DNA of 64,000 nt from Serratia odorifera (GTDB taxonomy: Bacteria > Pseudomonadota > Gammaproteobacteria > Enterobacterales > Enterobacteriaceae). The number at the start of each line of letters is the position of its first letter. The stretch's first letter is position 1. Below, piece after piece: positions 55,470 through 64,000 of the stretch. Both the position numbers and the translations under genes were made by a program. The notes beneath the pieces were generated by a model. The model made no database searches, was not told the DNA's origin, and saw only the letters and a program-made list of their open reading frames with translations. The stretch covers positions 2,418,001 to 2,482,000 of the forward strand of contig NZ_LR134117.1 in NCBI RefSeq assembly GCF_900635445.1, written 5' to 3'.

Positions 55470-56549
55470 ATGTCTAAAATTTTTGATTTCGTAAAACCGG
55501 GTGTCATCACGGGTGATGACGTTCAGAAAGTATTCGCAGTAGCCAAAGAGAACAACTTTGCGCTGCCAGCTGTCAACTGTGTGGGTACCGACTCCATCAA
55601 CGCGGTGCTTGAAGCTGCGGCGAAAGTGCGTTCACCTGTCATCGTTCAGTTCTCCAACGGCGGCGCCGCGTTCATCGCTGGCAAAGGCGTGAAAACTGAC
55701 GTGCCACAGGGCGCAGCGATTCTGGGCGCAATCTCCGGTGCGCATCACGTTCATCAGATGGCTGAACACTACGGCGTGCCGGTTATCCTGCATACCGACC
55801 ACTGTGCGAAGAAACTGCTGCCATGGATCGACGGCCTGCTGGATGCCGGCGAGAAGCACTTTGCCGCGACCGGTAAACCGCTGTTCTCTTCCCACATGAT
55901 CGACCTGTCTGAAGAGTCGCTGGAAGAAAACATCGAAATCTGCAGCAAGTACCTGGCACGCATGGCGAAGCTGGGCATGACGCTGGAAATCGAACTGGGT
56001 TGTACCGGCGGCGAAGAAGACGGCGTGGACAACAGCCACATGGACGCTTCTGCGCTGTATACCCAACCGGAAGACGTGGCTTACGCGTACGAAAAACTCA
56101 ACGCCATCAGCCCGCGCTTCACCATCGCTGCCTCCTTCGGCAACGTACATGGCGTGTACAAGCCAGGCAACGTCAAGCTGACGCCAACCATTCTGCGTGA
56201 TTCTCAGGACTACGTGTCCAAGAAATACAACCTGCCGCACAACAGCCTGAACTTCGTGTTCCACGGCGGTTCCGGTTCAAGCGATGCAGAGATCAAAGAG
56301 TCCGTCAGCTACGGCGTGATCAAAATGAACATCGATACCGATACCCAATGGGCGACCTGGGACGGCATCCTGCAATATTACAAACAAAACGAAGGTTATC
56401 TGCAAAGCCAATTGGGTAACCCGAAAGGCGCCGATCAGCCGAACAAGAAATACTACGATCCACGTGTCTGGCTGCGCGCTGCGCAAACCAGCATGGTGAC
56501 TCGTCTGGAGCAGGCATTCAAAGATCTGAACGCCATCGACGTTCTGTAA
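55470..56549 (+). CDS. fbaA: class II fructose-bisphosphate aldolase
   Basis: Zinc aldolase of glycolysis, 359 aa, identical in length to E. coli. Zinc and catalytic motifs: HTDHCAKK, EIELGCTGGEEDG, GNVHGVYK, FHGGSGSS and the NIDTDTQW loop. Start ATG at 55470 (MSKIFDF); upstream in-frame codons belong to the spacer. A terminator at 56594 ends the epd-pgk-fbaA group. Confidence 0.98.
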   Translation: MSKIFDFVKPGVITGDDVQKVFAVAKENNFALPAVNCVGTDSINAVLEAAAKVRSPVIVQFSNGGAAFIAGKGVKTDVPQGAAILGAISGAHHVHQMAEHYGVPVILHTDHCAKKLLPWIDGLLDAGEKHFAATGKPLFSSHMIDLSEESLEENIEICSKYLARMAKLGMTLEIELGCTGGEEDGVDNSHMDASALYTQPEDVAYAYEKLNAISPRFTIAASFGNVHGVYKPGNVKLTPTILRDSQDYVSKKYNLPHNSLNFVFHGGSGSSDAEIKESVSYGVIKMNIDTDTQWATWDGILQYYKQNEGYLQSQLGNPKGADQPNKKYYDPRVWLRAAQTSMVTRLEQAFKDLNAIDVL

Positions 56550-56593
56550 TCCGTTTGCCCGGTGTGCTATGTCGCACCGTTCGCTCGACGCAC

Positions 56594-56624
56594 AAAGGCT
56601 CCCTTCGGGGAGCCTTTGTTTTTT
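56594..56624 (+). terminator. rho-independent terminator of fbaA
   Basis: AAAGGCTCCC, tetraloop TTCG and GGGAGCCTTT followed by a T-run. Confidence 0.9.
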
Positions 56625-56774
56625 GGCGCGGTTTTGATGTTGCCCGCGATGTTTTTTTGCCAAAATTGGCATCGCACAACATTGTTGGTTACCCTTATGC
56701 GGGTGGTTTGCGCATCGGATAGACCGATGCTGTTGCTATTTCTCCCTCGGGGAGCTTTAAAGTAGGACGTTAGA

Positions 56775-57644
56775 ATGGAAGATCTCAACGTAGTAAACGG
56801 CATTAACAGTGCCAGTAACTGGCTGGTGAAAAACCAGGATTTATTGATTCAGTATGCGGTAAACGTGGTCGCGGCAATCGCCATCTTGATCGTGGGGTCG
56901 ATTATTGCCCGCATGGTCGGTAATGCGCTGAACCGGGTGATGAAACTGCGTGGTATTGATGCCACGGTTGCCGATTTCCTGTCCGCGATGGCGCGTTACA
57001 GCATCCTGGCGTTCACCTTTATTGCCGTATTGGGCCGGGTAGGCGTGCAGACGACCTCGGTTATCGCGGTGCTCGGTGCCGCCGGTCTGGCGGTTGGCCT
57101 GGCGTTGCAGGGTTCGCTGTCCAACTTTGCCGCCGGCGTGCTGCTGGTGGCCTTCCGTCCGATCCGTGCCGGTGAGTACGTCGATCTGGGCGGTATTGCC
57201 GGCACCGTCGATCAGGTGCAGATTTTTTCCACTACCATGCGCACCCCAGATAACAAAACCATCGTGGTGCCGAACGGTAAAATCATCGCCGGCAATATCA
57301 TCAACTATTCGCGCGAACCCAATCGCCGGGTAGACATCGTGGTTGGCGTGGCTTACGACGCCGATATCGATCTGGTGAAGAAAGTGCTGAACGACGTGAT
57401 TGCTGCCGACAAGCGCATCATGCACGAGAAAGGCGTTACCGTGCGCCTGAACGAGATGGCGGCCTCTTCGCTGAACTTCGTCACTCGCTCATGGACCACC
57501 AACGCCCAATACTGGGACGTGTACTTCGATCTGATGGAAAACTTCAAGCGTCAGCTGGATGCCAACAGCATCGGTATCCCGTATCCGCAGATGGATGTCC
57601 ACGTGCGCCATATCGAAAAGGCGCCGGCCAAACCGGCGGAATAA
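56775..57644 (+). CDS. mscS: small-conductance mechanosensitive channel
   Basis: Homoheptameric inner-membrane channel that opens on hypo-osmotic shock. The 289-aa protein has three N-terminal helices; the pore helix with its Gly/Ala pattern is VLGAAGLAVGLALQGSLSNFAAG followed by the MscS block FRPIRAGEYV and VPNGKIIAGNIINYSREP. Length is near E. coli MscS (286). It is downstream of fbaA as in E. coli and has its own terminator. Confidence 0.96.
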   Translation: MEDLNVVNGINSASNWLVKNQDLLIQYAVNVVAAIAILIVGSIIARMVGNALNRVMKLRGIDATVADFLSAMARYSILAFTFIAVLGRVGVQTTSVIAVLGAAGLAVGLALQGSLSNFAAGVLLVAFRPIRAGEYVDLGGIAGTVDQVQIFSTTMRTPDNKTIVVPNGKIIAGNIINYSREPNRRVDIVVGVAYDADIDLVKKVLNDVIAADKRIMHEKGVTVRLNEMAASSLNFVTRSWTTNAQYWDVYFDLMENFKRQLDANSIGIPYPQMDVHVRHIEKAPAKPAE

Positions 57645-57663
57645 CCTGCAGATAGAACGACAT

Positions 57664-57689
57664 AAGGGAGCTTCGGCTCCCTTTTTTTA
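57664..57689 (+). terminator. rho-independent terminator of mscS
   Basis: AAGGGAG, loop CTTCGG and CTCCCTT followed by a T-run, 20 nt after the stop. Confidence 0.88.
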
Positions 57690-57827
57690 TCGTCCGACGC
57701 TCTAATCAGTTTGGCTAATGCAGGATTAGAACTATCCATTTCCCCTAATGATCATCCCCTCGTATGATGCGCGTATTGACCCGTATGCGCCCTCGTCAGG
57801 CGCTTTTTGACCTTTCAGAGGAACAGC

Positions 57828-58442
57828 ATGTTAACCGTCTTTTTACAGGGCTTTGCCCTGAGCGCCGCGATGATCCTGCCGCTCGGCCCACAAAACGTTT
57901 TTGTGATGAATCAGGGGATCCGTCGACAATATCATCTGATGGTCGCCTCGCTGTGCGCGCTGAGTGACATCGTGCTGATCTGCGCCGGTATTTTCGGCGG
58001 CAGCGCGCTGCTGGGGCGGTCGCCGCTGCTGTTGACGTTGGTGACCTGGGGCGGGGTGGCGTTCCTGCTGTGGTACGGCTGGGGGGCGTTTCGCTCCGCC
58101 TTCAGCCAACAGTTTGCCTTGACCAGCGCACAGGAGATGAAGCAGAGCCGCTGGCGTCTGGTGGTTACCATGCTGGCGGTCACCTGGCTGAATCCCCATG
58201 TCTATCTGGACACCTTTGTGGTGCTTGGCAGCCTGGGTGGGCAGTTGGCGCCGGAGGTGCGTTCCTGGTTTGCCATTGGCGCCGTCAGCGCGTCGATCGT
58301 CTGGTTCTTTGCGCTGGCATTGCTGGCCGCCTGGCTGGCGCCGTGGCTGAATACCCCGCTGGCGCAACGGATCATCAATCTTCTGGTTGGCGTGGTAATG
58401 TGGCTGATTGCCGCTCAGTTGGCGTGGCAGGGCGCTCATTAA
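57828..58442 (+). CDS. argO: arginine exporter ArgO
   Basis: LysE-family exporter of 204 aa in the inner membrane, with about five hydrophobic helices and the family motifs PLGPQNVFVMNQG and VTWLNPHVYLDT. It exports arginine and canavanine. The ATG at 57828 has GAGGAACAGC ahead. In E. coli it is activated by ArgP, whose gene lies 1 kb downstream here too. Confidence 0.94.
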   Translation: MLTVFLQGFALSAAMILPLGPQNVFVMNQGIRRQYHLMVASLCALSDIVLICAGIFGGSALLGRSPLLLTLVTWGGVAFLLWYGWGAFRSAFSQQFALTSAQEMKQSRWRLVVTMLAVTWLNPHVYLDTFVVLGSLGGQLAPEVRSWFAIGAVSASIVWFFALALLAAWLAPWLNTPLAQRIINLLVGVVMWLIAAQLAWQGAH

Positions 58443-58624
58443 CAAGAATTTGTCACTAATCCGAATTTAAAACACCGCGCGATATGCTACGTTTGATGGC
58501 AAGGAACCCGTTGTTGTCCCTATCTTCAGTCGCTTGAGTAAATTTCTGCAAATTTGCTTTCGGTTGGCTGTCGGTTGAGGATGATCGGCGGGGAATCAGA
58601 ACAGCCTGTCATTAAGGAGACACT

Positions 58625-59357
58625 GTGAAGCTTAAAGCATTGGCTATGGCCGCAATGGTTGGATTAGGGACGCTGCCTGTGGCGCTGCATGCGGCGGAAG
58701 TACCAGAAGGGCCACATGTGGTCACCTCTGGCACCGCCAGCGTCGACGCTACCCCGGATATCGCAACGCTGGCAATTGAAGTCAGCGTGTCCTCCAAGGA
58801 TGCGGCACAGGCCAAGAAACAGGTTGATGAGCGCGTAGCGCAATATTTCGACTTCCTGCAAAAAAACGGCATTGAGAAGAAAGACATCAGCGCCGCCAAT
58901 CTGCGCACGCAGCCGGAATACGACTACCTGAAAACCGGCGAGTCGGTGCTGAAAGGCTACCGCGCGGTGCGTCAGGTACAGGTGACGCTGCGTAAACTGG
59001 ACAAGTTGAACGAACTGCTGGATGGGGCGCTGAAATCTGGCCTGAACGAGATCCGTGCCGTTGAGCTGGGGGGTTGCCAACCCGGACGTTTACCGCCAGC
59101 AGGCGCGCGCGAAGGCGATTGAAAACGCCACCCAGCAGGCTGCTTCACTGGCTCAGGGCTTTAAAGCCAAACTGGGTCCGGTTTACAGCATTCGCTATCA
59201 CGTCGCCAACTACCAGCCAATGCCAGTGGCGCGCATGTATAAAGCCGCCAGCGATGCGCCGGAAAACAGCGCCGCGCAAACCTACGAACAGCAAAGCATT
59301 CACTTTGACGATCAGGTGGATGTGGTGTTTGAACTGCAGCGTAACGCAGCGCAGTAA
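58625..59357 (+). CDS. yggE: SIMPL-domain periplasmic protein YggE (one frameshift)
   Basis: Repaired length 243 aa. The signal peptide ends at LHAAEV near residue 22 and a SIMPL domain follows (VTSGTASVDATPDIATLAIEV, ANLRTQPEYDY). YggE has been linked to oxidative-stress tolerance in E. coli but its mechanism is unclear. It starts at GTG 58625 after AAGGAG. An extra G near 59071 shifts the frame inside VELGVANPD. Confidence 0.9.
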
Positions 59358-59379
59358 CGCGCCGCAGCAGCAAATAATG

Positions 59380-59410
59380 AAAGGTTCGCTACGGCGAACC
59401 TTTTCTTTTT
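59380..59410 (+). terminator. rho-independent terminator of yggE
   Basis: AAAGGTTCGC, loop TACG and GCGAACCTTTT followed by a T-rich run, overlapping the end of the convergent argP. Confidence 0.85.
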
Positions 59411-60302
59411 AGTCCTGACGCAACACCTGATGCCCGTGCGCCAGCAACGCATCGGTCACCTTGCGCATCATGCGGCTTTCCGGTGCAAAGCGGTGCCAGA
59501 ACAGCATGCGGCGCTGAAACAGCCCCGGGGTCAGATCGATCAGTTCACCGGACGCCAGCTCTTTTTCTATTTGCAGGTGCGGGATCATACAGCAGGTGGT
59601 GCCTTGTCGCGCCAGTTGCACAAAGGCTTCGGACGAGTTGACGATGTGGCACGGCACGCTACCCGGCGACAGGTCGAAGTTTTGCTGTAAAAAGGCCTGG
59701 TGCATGTCGTCGAGATGATCGAAGGCCACCGCCGGCGCTTTCAGCAGCGCGGAGCGGGTTACGCCGTTGGGGAAATAACGCTCGGCAAAGCCCGGCGAGG
59801 CGACGAACAGATAATCCAGCGCGCCAAGCTGATCCACCAGACAGCTCGGCAGCGGCTGCGGTTGGATACTGACCGCGCCGACCACTTCGCCGCGGCGCAG
59901 GCGTTCCTGGGTGCGGGTTTCATCTTCCACCTGCAGATTCAGGCGAATTGGCGAATCCGCCAGCACCGGTTTGAGCGCCGGCAGCAACCAGGTGGCCAGA
60001 CTGTCGGCGTTGACCGCCAGCGACAGCAGCAGCGGCGTATCAACGCCGGTATCGTTACCCAGCCACTCCTCTTCCAACAGCTCGACCTGATGCAGCAGGG
60101 CCAGCAGTTTCTGCCCCTGTTCGGTAGGGCGCGGCGGCACGGTACGGACCAGCAATGGCTGGCCGAACAGGTTTTCCAACTGTTTAATGCGTTGAGATAC
60201 CGCCGATTGAGTGATGCAGAGTTTTTGTGCCGCGCGCTCAAAGCCGCGCTCACGGATCACCGCGTCCAGCGCCTGTAGCGTTCTATAGTCTGGGCGTTTC
60301 AT
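59409..60302 (-). CDS. argP: LysR-type regulator ArgP (IciA)
   Basis: A 297-aa LTTR that activates argO with arginine and represses lysine-sensitive genes. The N-terminal helix-turn-helix is FERAAQKLCITQSAVSQRIKQLE; the effector domain includes GAVSIQPQPL and SLAVNADSLATW. Length is as in E. coli. It is divergent from rpiA. Confidence 0.96.
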   Translation of the reverse strand: MKRPDYRTLQALDAVIRERGFERAAQKLCITQSAVSQRIKQLENLFGQPLLVRTVPPRPTEQGQKLLALLHQVELLEEEWLGNDTGVDTPLLLSLAVNADSLATWLLPALKPVLADSPIRLNLQVEDETRTQERLRRGEVVGAVSIQPQPLPSCLVDQLGALDYLFVASPGFAERYFPNGVTRSALLKAPAVAFDHLDDMHQAFLQQNFDLSPGSVPCHIVNSSEAFVQLARQGTTCCMIPHLQIEKELASGELIDLTPGLFQRRMLFWHRFAPESRMMRKVTDALLAHGHQVLRQD

Positions 60303-60429
60303 CGGAGAGATATCCCTTAAAGTCGTTTGATTTAGGCACTATGCCACAATTTGTGATCCTGCCGGAGTGCAAAACAGCGAATTACCTTATAATACGCACA
60401 CGTTTTCGTACATAGGCAATGTAAATACC

Positions 60430-61086
60430 ATGACGCAGGATGAACTGAAAAAAGCGGTAGGCTGGGCGGCGCTGGAATATGTCAAACCGGATACCATCGT
60501 CGGGGTGGGGACCGGTTCTACCGCGGCGCACTTTATCGACGCGCTGGGGTCGATCAAACATCAGATCAAGGGCGCAGTATCCAGTTCCGACGCCTCGACC
60601 GCCAAGCTGAAAAGCCTGGGGATCCCGGTGTTCGACAGCAATGAAGTTGACGTGCTGGATATTTACGTCGACGGTGCCGATGAGATCAACGGCCATATGC
60701 AGATGATCAAGGGCGGCGGCGCGGCGCTGACGCGGGAGAAAATCATCGCGGCCATTGCACGCCAGTTCATTTGCATTGCTGACGCCTCCAAACAGGTTGA
60801 CGTGCTGGGGAAATTCCCACTGCCGGTAGAAGTGATCCCGATGGCGCGTTCCTATGTCGCGCGCGAACTGGTGAAGCTCGGCGGACTGCCGGAATACCGC
60901 CAGAACGTGGTGACCGATAACGGCAACGTGATCCTCGACGTACATAATCTGCAAATTGTTGATGCCATCGCGCTGGAAAATAAGATCAACGGCATCGCCG
61001 GCGTGGTCACCGTTGGGCTGTTTGCCAATCGTGGCGCCGACATTGCGCTGATCGGCACCTCCGACGGGGTCAAGGTGGTCAAATAA
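60430..61086 (+). CDS. rpiA: ribose-5-phosphate isomerase A
   Basis: Interconverts ribose-5- and ribulose-5-phosphate, 218 aa. Motifs: VGTGSTAAHFI, SSDAST, DGADEI (catalytic Asp) and KGGGAALTREKI (catalytic Glu, Lys). The start is the ATG at 60430 (MTQDELKKAVG) as in E. coli, although the frame is open from 60367. Confidence 0.97.
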   Translation: MTQDELKKAVGWAALEYVKPDTIVGVGTGSTAAHFIDALGSIKHQIKGAVSSSDASTAKLKSLGIPVFDSNEVDVLDIYVDGADEINGHMQMIKGGGAALTREKIIAAIARQFICIADASKQVDVLGKFPLPVEVIPMARSYVARELVKLGGLPEYRQNVVTDNGNVILDVHNLQIVDAIALENKINGIAGVVTVGLFANRGADIALIGTSDGVKVVK

Positions 61087-61550
61087 GCCGTTAGCCGCTG
61101 TGGCCCGGGCAATCGCCGCCGCTGTGCGGCGTGTTCCGTCGCGTTGAGCATTGGCAAACCGTCCGGGCCGCGTTCGGCATAATTTATGGCAGAAAACATG
61201 TTTTATTTATGACGGCGAATTTGGTGACATATGTCACATCTTGGTAATAATTTCCGTTAAGCTTCCGTTAATTTCTTTCCCTATAGCATTTTCCACCAGA
61301 ATCGACCGACAGCCCTTGGCCTTGTGCTGATGGGCAGGCAATCGTTTGTATTGCCGCTGGCGTTATTTTTGTTATGTTGGTGCGGTGCTGTTCCATTTGT
61401 AGCGAAATTTTTACGTGGCAACACGGCGGCAGGCGAGCGAGCCATGCCTAGGCACCTGGCGCTGAGGCGCAGCCATGGCAAGCCAACGTGAAAACAGGCT
61501 GGATCTGGATAACGCAGCCGCTTCTGAAGTCTGAACATAGGGTCGGGTAA
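61087..61550. other. rpiA-serA intergenic region
   Basis: 464 bp with a CRP-like palindrome at 61223 and AT-rich promoter-like sequence after it. A 53-codon plus-strand frame at 61330-61491 begins MGRQSFVLPLALFLLCW and would give a signal-like N-terminus and basic tail, but it has no clear ribosome site and no family I recognise. The serA ribosome site (AGGGTCGGG) is at the right edge. Confidence 0.45.
61223..61238. promoter_or_regulatory. CRP-like site upstream of serA
   Basis: GGTGACATATGTCACA matches the CRP consensus halves TGTGA/TCACA at 9 of 10 positions with a 6-bp spacer. It is 313 nt before serA, so it may act on a distal serA promoter. Confidence 0.5.
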
Positions 61551-62789
61551 ATGGCAAAAGTATCATTGGAGAAAGACAGGATTAAGTTCCTGTTAGTGGA
61601 AGGGGTTCATCAGAGTACGGTAGATAACCTGCGCGCTGCCGGTTATACCAACATTGAATACCATAAAGGTGCATTAGACACCGAATCGCTTAAGGCATCG
61701 ATCCGCGATGCTCACTTCATCGGCATTCGATCGCGTACGCATCTGACCGAAGAGGTTTTTGCTGCCGCCGAGAAACTGGTTGCGGTAGGCTGTTTCTGCA
61801 TCGGTACCAACCAGGTTGATTTGCAAGCGGCGACCAAACGCGGTATTCCGGTGTTTAACGCGCCATTCTCCAATACCCGATCCGTGGCTGAAATGGTGCT
61901 GGGCGAGCTATTGCTGATGCTGCGTGGCATTCCTTCCGCCAACGCCAAAGCGCACCGTGGCGTGTGGAACAAACTGGCCGTCGGGTCGTTTGAAGCGCGC
62001 GGTAAAAAGCTCGGTATCATTGGCTATGGCCATATCGGTACCCAACTGGGCATCCTGGCTGAAGGGCTGGGGATGAAAGTGTTCTTCTACGACATCGAAA
62101 ACAAGCTGCCGTTGGGCAATGCGCAACAGGTGCGTCATCTGTCGGACCTGCTGAACATGAGCGACGTGGTGACGCTGCACGTACCGGAAACGCTGTCGAC
62201 CAGGAACATGATGGGCCAGGAAGAGCTGGCGCTGATGAAGCCGGGCGCGATCCTGATCAACGCCTCACGCGGTACCGTGGTGGATATTCCTGCGCTGTGC
62301 GATGCGTTGGCCAGCAATCATCTGGCGGGCGCGGCGATCGATGTGTTCCCGGAAGAACCGGCAACCAACAGCGATCCGTTCAATTCGCCGCTGTGTGAGT
62401 TTGATAACGTGATCCTGACGCCACACATTGGTGGCTCCACGCAGGAAGCGCAGGAAAATATCGGTGATGAAGTGGCCGGCAAACTGGCGAAGTACTCCGA
62501 CAATGGCTCTACGCTGTCTGCGGTCAACTTCCCGGAAGTGTCGCTGCCGGCGCATGGCCCGAGCGCCAGCCGTCTGCTGCATATTCACCAAAACCGTCCT
62601 GGCGTGCTGACGCAGATTAACCAGATCTTTGCGGAAGAGGGCGTCAACATTGCGGCGCAGTATCTGCAAACCGGCCCGGAAATCGGCTATGTGGTGATTG
62701 ATGTCGAAGCGGAAACCGAACGTGCCGACGCGGCACTGCAGCGTATGAAGGCCATTCAGGGCACTATCCGCGCCCGTCTGCTGCTGTAA
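61551..62789 (+). CDS. serA: D-3-phosphoglycerate dehydrogenase
   Basis: First enzyme of serine synthesis, 412 aa. NAD motif IIGYGHIGTQ, catalytic Arg (NASRGTVVD), Glu (DVFPEEP) and His (TPHIGGST) are present. The C-terminal ACT domain (HIHQNRPGVLTQINQIFAEE) binds serine for feedback inhibition. Intact and near-identical to E. coli; a terminator follows. Confidence 0.98.
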   Translation: MAKVSLEKDRIKFLLVEGVHQSTVDNLRAAGYTNIEYHKGALDTESLKASIRDAHFIGIRSRTHLTEEVFAAAEKLVAVGCFCIGTNQVDLQAATKRGIPVFNAPFSNTRSVAEMVLGELLLMLRGIPSANAKAHRGVWNKLAVGSFEARGKKLGIIGYGHIGTQLGILAEGLGMKVFFYDIENKLPLGNAQQVRHLSDLLNMSDVVTLHVPETLSTRNMMGQEELALMKPGAILINASRGTVVDIPALCDALASNHLAGAAIDVFPEEPATNSDPFNSPLCEFDNVILTPHIGGSTQEAQENIGDEVAGKLAKYSDNGSTLSAVNFPEVSLPAHGPSASRLLHIHQNRPGVLTQINQIFAEEGVNIAAQYLQTGPEIGYVVIDVEAETERADAALQRMKAIQGTIRARLLL

Positions 62790-62817
62790 CCCGGGTTGTG
62801 CTAACGTGACCATCCCC

Positions 62818-62842
62818 AAGGCCGGCTTTGTCCGGCCTTTTT
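62818..62842 (+). terminator. rho-independent terminator of serA
   Basis: AAGGCCGG, loop CTTTGT and CCGGCCTT followed by a T-run abutting the stop of the convergent fau gene. Confidence 0.88.
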
Positions 62843-62843
62843 G

Positions 62844-63452
62844 TTATTCGACGATCTGCCACGCCCAGACCGTTGACGGGGTGATAATCTCCGGCAACGG
62901 TATATCCCAATGCTCTGCCGGCAAGGCGTCGACCTGCTGGCAATCGTGCGCCAGCCCAATCGGGTAAGGGCCGCCGTGCTGCCAGTGCTGCAGTGTGCGA
63001 TCGTAAAACCCGCCGCCCATCCCCAGCCGCTGCCCGGTGTGATCGAAGGCCACCAGTGGCGCCAATACGATGTCCAACTGCCGGGTTGGCAACACGTTGC
63101 GTACGTCGAGCTGCGGTTCAGCAATGTTGAAACGGTTGTGCGTCATCGGCGTTTCGGCGCTATAGCGCAAGAACAGCAAATGTCCGGCGCTGAACGGGTG
63201 CAACACCGGCAGATACAGCTGCTTGTTCATCTGCCACAGGCGTTCGATCAGCGGCCGGGTGTCGAGCTCACCGTCAAACGACAGGAATGCCGCAATGCGC
63301 TGTGCAGCGGCAATGCGCGGATGAGTGGCAATGCGATCGGCGATCTGTTCGGCAAACAGCTTTTGTGATTCAGGGGTTAACGCTCGGCGTTGCTGACGGA
63401 TATGGTTACGAATGGCTTGCCGTTGTGCGGCGAACTGAGGTTGAAAAGGCAT
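62844..63452 (-). CDS. fau: 5-formyltetrahydrofolate cyclo-ligase
   Basis: Converts 5-formyl-THF to 5,10-methenyl-THF with ATP; formerly ygfA. The family signature GQRLGMGGGFYDRTL and the N-terminal RQQRRALTPES are present. I start at the ATG at 63452 (MPFQPQF, 202 aa); an alternative ATG is at 63461, and the frame is open further into the 6S RNA but that part matches the RNA, not the protein family. The ssrS-fau order suggests co-transcription. Confidence 0.9.
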   Translation of the reverse strand: MPFQPQFAAQRQAIRNHIRQQRRALTPESQKLFAEQIADRIATHPRIAAAQRIAAFLSFDGELDTRPLIERLWQMNKQLYLPVLHPFSAGHLLFLRYSAETPMTHNRFNIAEPQLDVRNVLPTRQLDIVLAPLVAFDHTGQRLGMGGGFYDRTLQHWQHGGPYPIGLAHDCQQVDALPAEHWDIPLPEIITPSTVWAWQIVE

Positions 63453-63499
63453 AGTTTGCATGGCGCGTTGTGATGGGTGGCCCCATAAACCGCAATGAA

Positions 63500-63682
63500 G
63501 GGAATCTCCGAGATGCCGTCGCAGGCTGTAACCCTTGAACCCATGGTTCAAGGTGAACGTGCTGTCGCAATCTTAAGGCTTCTCGACGGGCGAGCATGCA
63601 CACCGATCGCGGAGCATCACATTCTGTTGGTACTAAATATCGGCTCAGGGGACTGGCCCGCTGGCGAACATCTCAGAGAAAT
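63500..63682 (-). ncRNA. ssrS: 6S RNA
   Basis: The 183-nt minus-strand RNA runs from ATTTCTCTGAGATGTTCGC to CATCTCGGAGATTCCC, whose ends pair into the closing stem. Internal stretches GGGCCAGTCCCCTGAGCCGA, GAGAAGCCTTAA and CACCTTGAAC are essentially E. coli 6S RNA. It mimics an open promoter and holds sigma-70 RNA polymerase in stationary phase. Position between zapA and fau is conserved. Ends are placed by comparison from memory with E. coli (183-184 nt). Confidence 0.95.
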
Positions 63683-63722
63683 TTTTTACTCATTGTCGAC
63701 GCTGTCGCTTCAACAACTTAAG

Positions 63723-64000
63723 TTATTCGAATTGTGCATCCTGACGGTCAGCGATGCGACCTTGTTCAAGCAGCGCTTGTTCAATGGTCTGTTGCAGCAT
63801 GCGGATGCGTTGTTCCATATTGGCCGCATAATCGCGCGTTTTCAAGCGTTCTTGTGCAAGTTCGTGACAAACATTCAAAGCGGCGATGAAAACCAACTGC
63901 TCAGTATTTGTGACTCTAGTGCGAACTTTAAGATCTTGCAACCGTTGGTTAAGATCGTCCGCCGCCATGTTCAACGCATCTTGTTGTTCTGGCGGGCAAT
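63723..64000 (-). CDS. zapA: cell division protein ZapA (N-terminus beyond the window)
   Basis: Partial; the start lies past position 64000. The visible part continues from CPPEQQDALNMAADDLNQRLQDLK through a long coiled coil to the stop at 63723. ZapA tetramers bundle FtsZ filaments at midcell. The internal Met at 63974 is not the start, because upstream codons in frame match the family. Confidence 0.93.
   Translation of the reverse strand, partial: CPPEQQDALNMAADDLNQRLQDLKVRTRVTNTEQLVFIAALNVCHELAQERLKTRDYAANMEQRIRMLQQTIEQALLEQGRIADRQDAQFE

Noticed and set aside
1..64000. CRISPR arrays, rRNA operons, tRNA genes, complete insertion sequences
   Set aside because: None were seen: no regularly spaced direct repeats, no rRNA-like sequence, no cloverleaf candidates and no transposase frames.

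Overview
The window reads as one chromosomal stretch of an enterobacterium close to Serratia. The core proteins (YadG/H, PanBCD, DksA, PBP1b, FhuACDB, MetK, SpeA/B, TktA, Epd, Pgk, FbaA, MscS, ArgO, ArgP, RpiA, SerA, 6S RNA, ZapA) are very close to their E. coli counterparts. The coding DNA is GC-rich, and dispersed palindromic repeats of a Serratia/Yersinia-like type are present. Species cannot be fixed from sequence reading alone.

Block 1 (about 1-24.3 kb) follows the E. coli yadG to fhuB order: an ABC exporter (yadGH), a deacetylase (yadE), the pantothenate genes panB-panC-panD, an inserted qseBC-like two-component system, then folK, pcnB, gluQ, dksA, sfsA and thpR on the minus strand, and hrpB, mrcB and the Fur-controlled ferric hydroxamate operon fhuACDB on the plus strand. 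Block 2 (about 24.9-64 kb) follows the E. coli metK-speA-speB-loiP-tktA-epd-pgk-fbaA-mscS-argO-yggE-argP-rpiA-serA-fau-ssrS-zapA order. The two blocks lie far apart in E. coli. Their junction holds a hok/sok-type type I toxin locus that is too short for ordinary ORF calling.

Three insertions interrupt block 2. (i) Between speA and speB, an AT-rich three-gene minus-strand cassette encodes a double-glycine-leader microcin-like peptide flanked by two small two-helix membrane proteins that are candidate immunity proteins. (ii) Between speB and loiP lie rluF, a divergent MFS transporter and a 13-kb plus-strand catabolic cluster. The cluster holds a Rieske ferredoxin, a 102-aa protein, a Rieske oxygenase, an SDR, an IclR regulator, a two-domain extradiol-type VOC enzyme, a flavin ferredoxin reductase, an MFS transporter, a cupin, an alpha/beta hydrolase, an SDR without the usual catalytic Tyr/Lys, an aspartate-dehydrogenase-like enzyme, an aldehyde dehydrogenase and a ThDP enzyme. 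It has one strong promoter with a 16-bp palindromic operator candidate. It looks like a complete pathway for an aromatic, possibly nitrogen-linked, compound of unknown identity. (iii) Between tktA and epd lie a tartrate-dehydrogenase-like gene, its divergent LysR regulator and a YgiN-like monooxygenase.

Sequence quality matters here. I count about 45 single-base insertions and 5 deletions that break genes otherwise full length, with 22 in 47.05-51.2 kb (11 in tktA alone). I treat these as probable sequence errors and give gene limits for the repaired frames. Smaller features include the unusual AUU start of pcnB, an overlapping yqgB-speA pair, an internal start in mrcB, a terminator-bearing leader before speB, and operator-like sites for Fur, MetJ, QseB and CRP.
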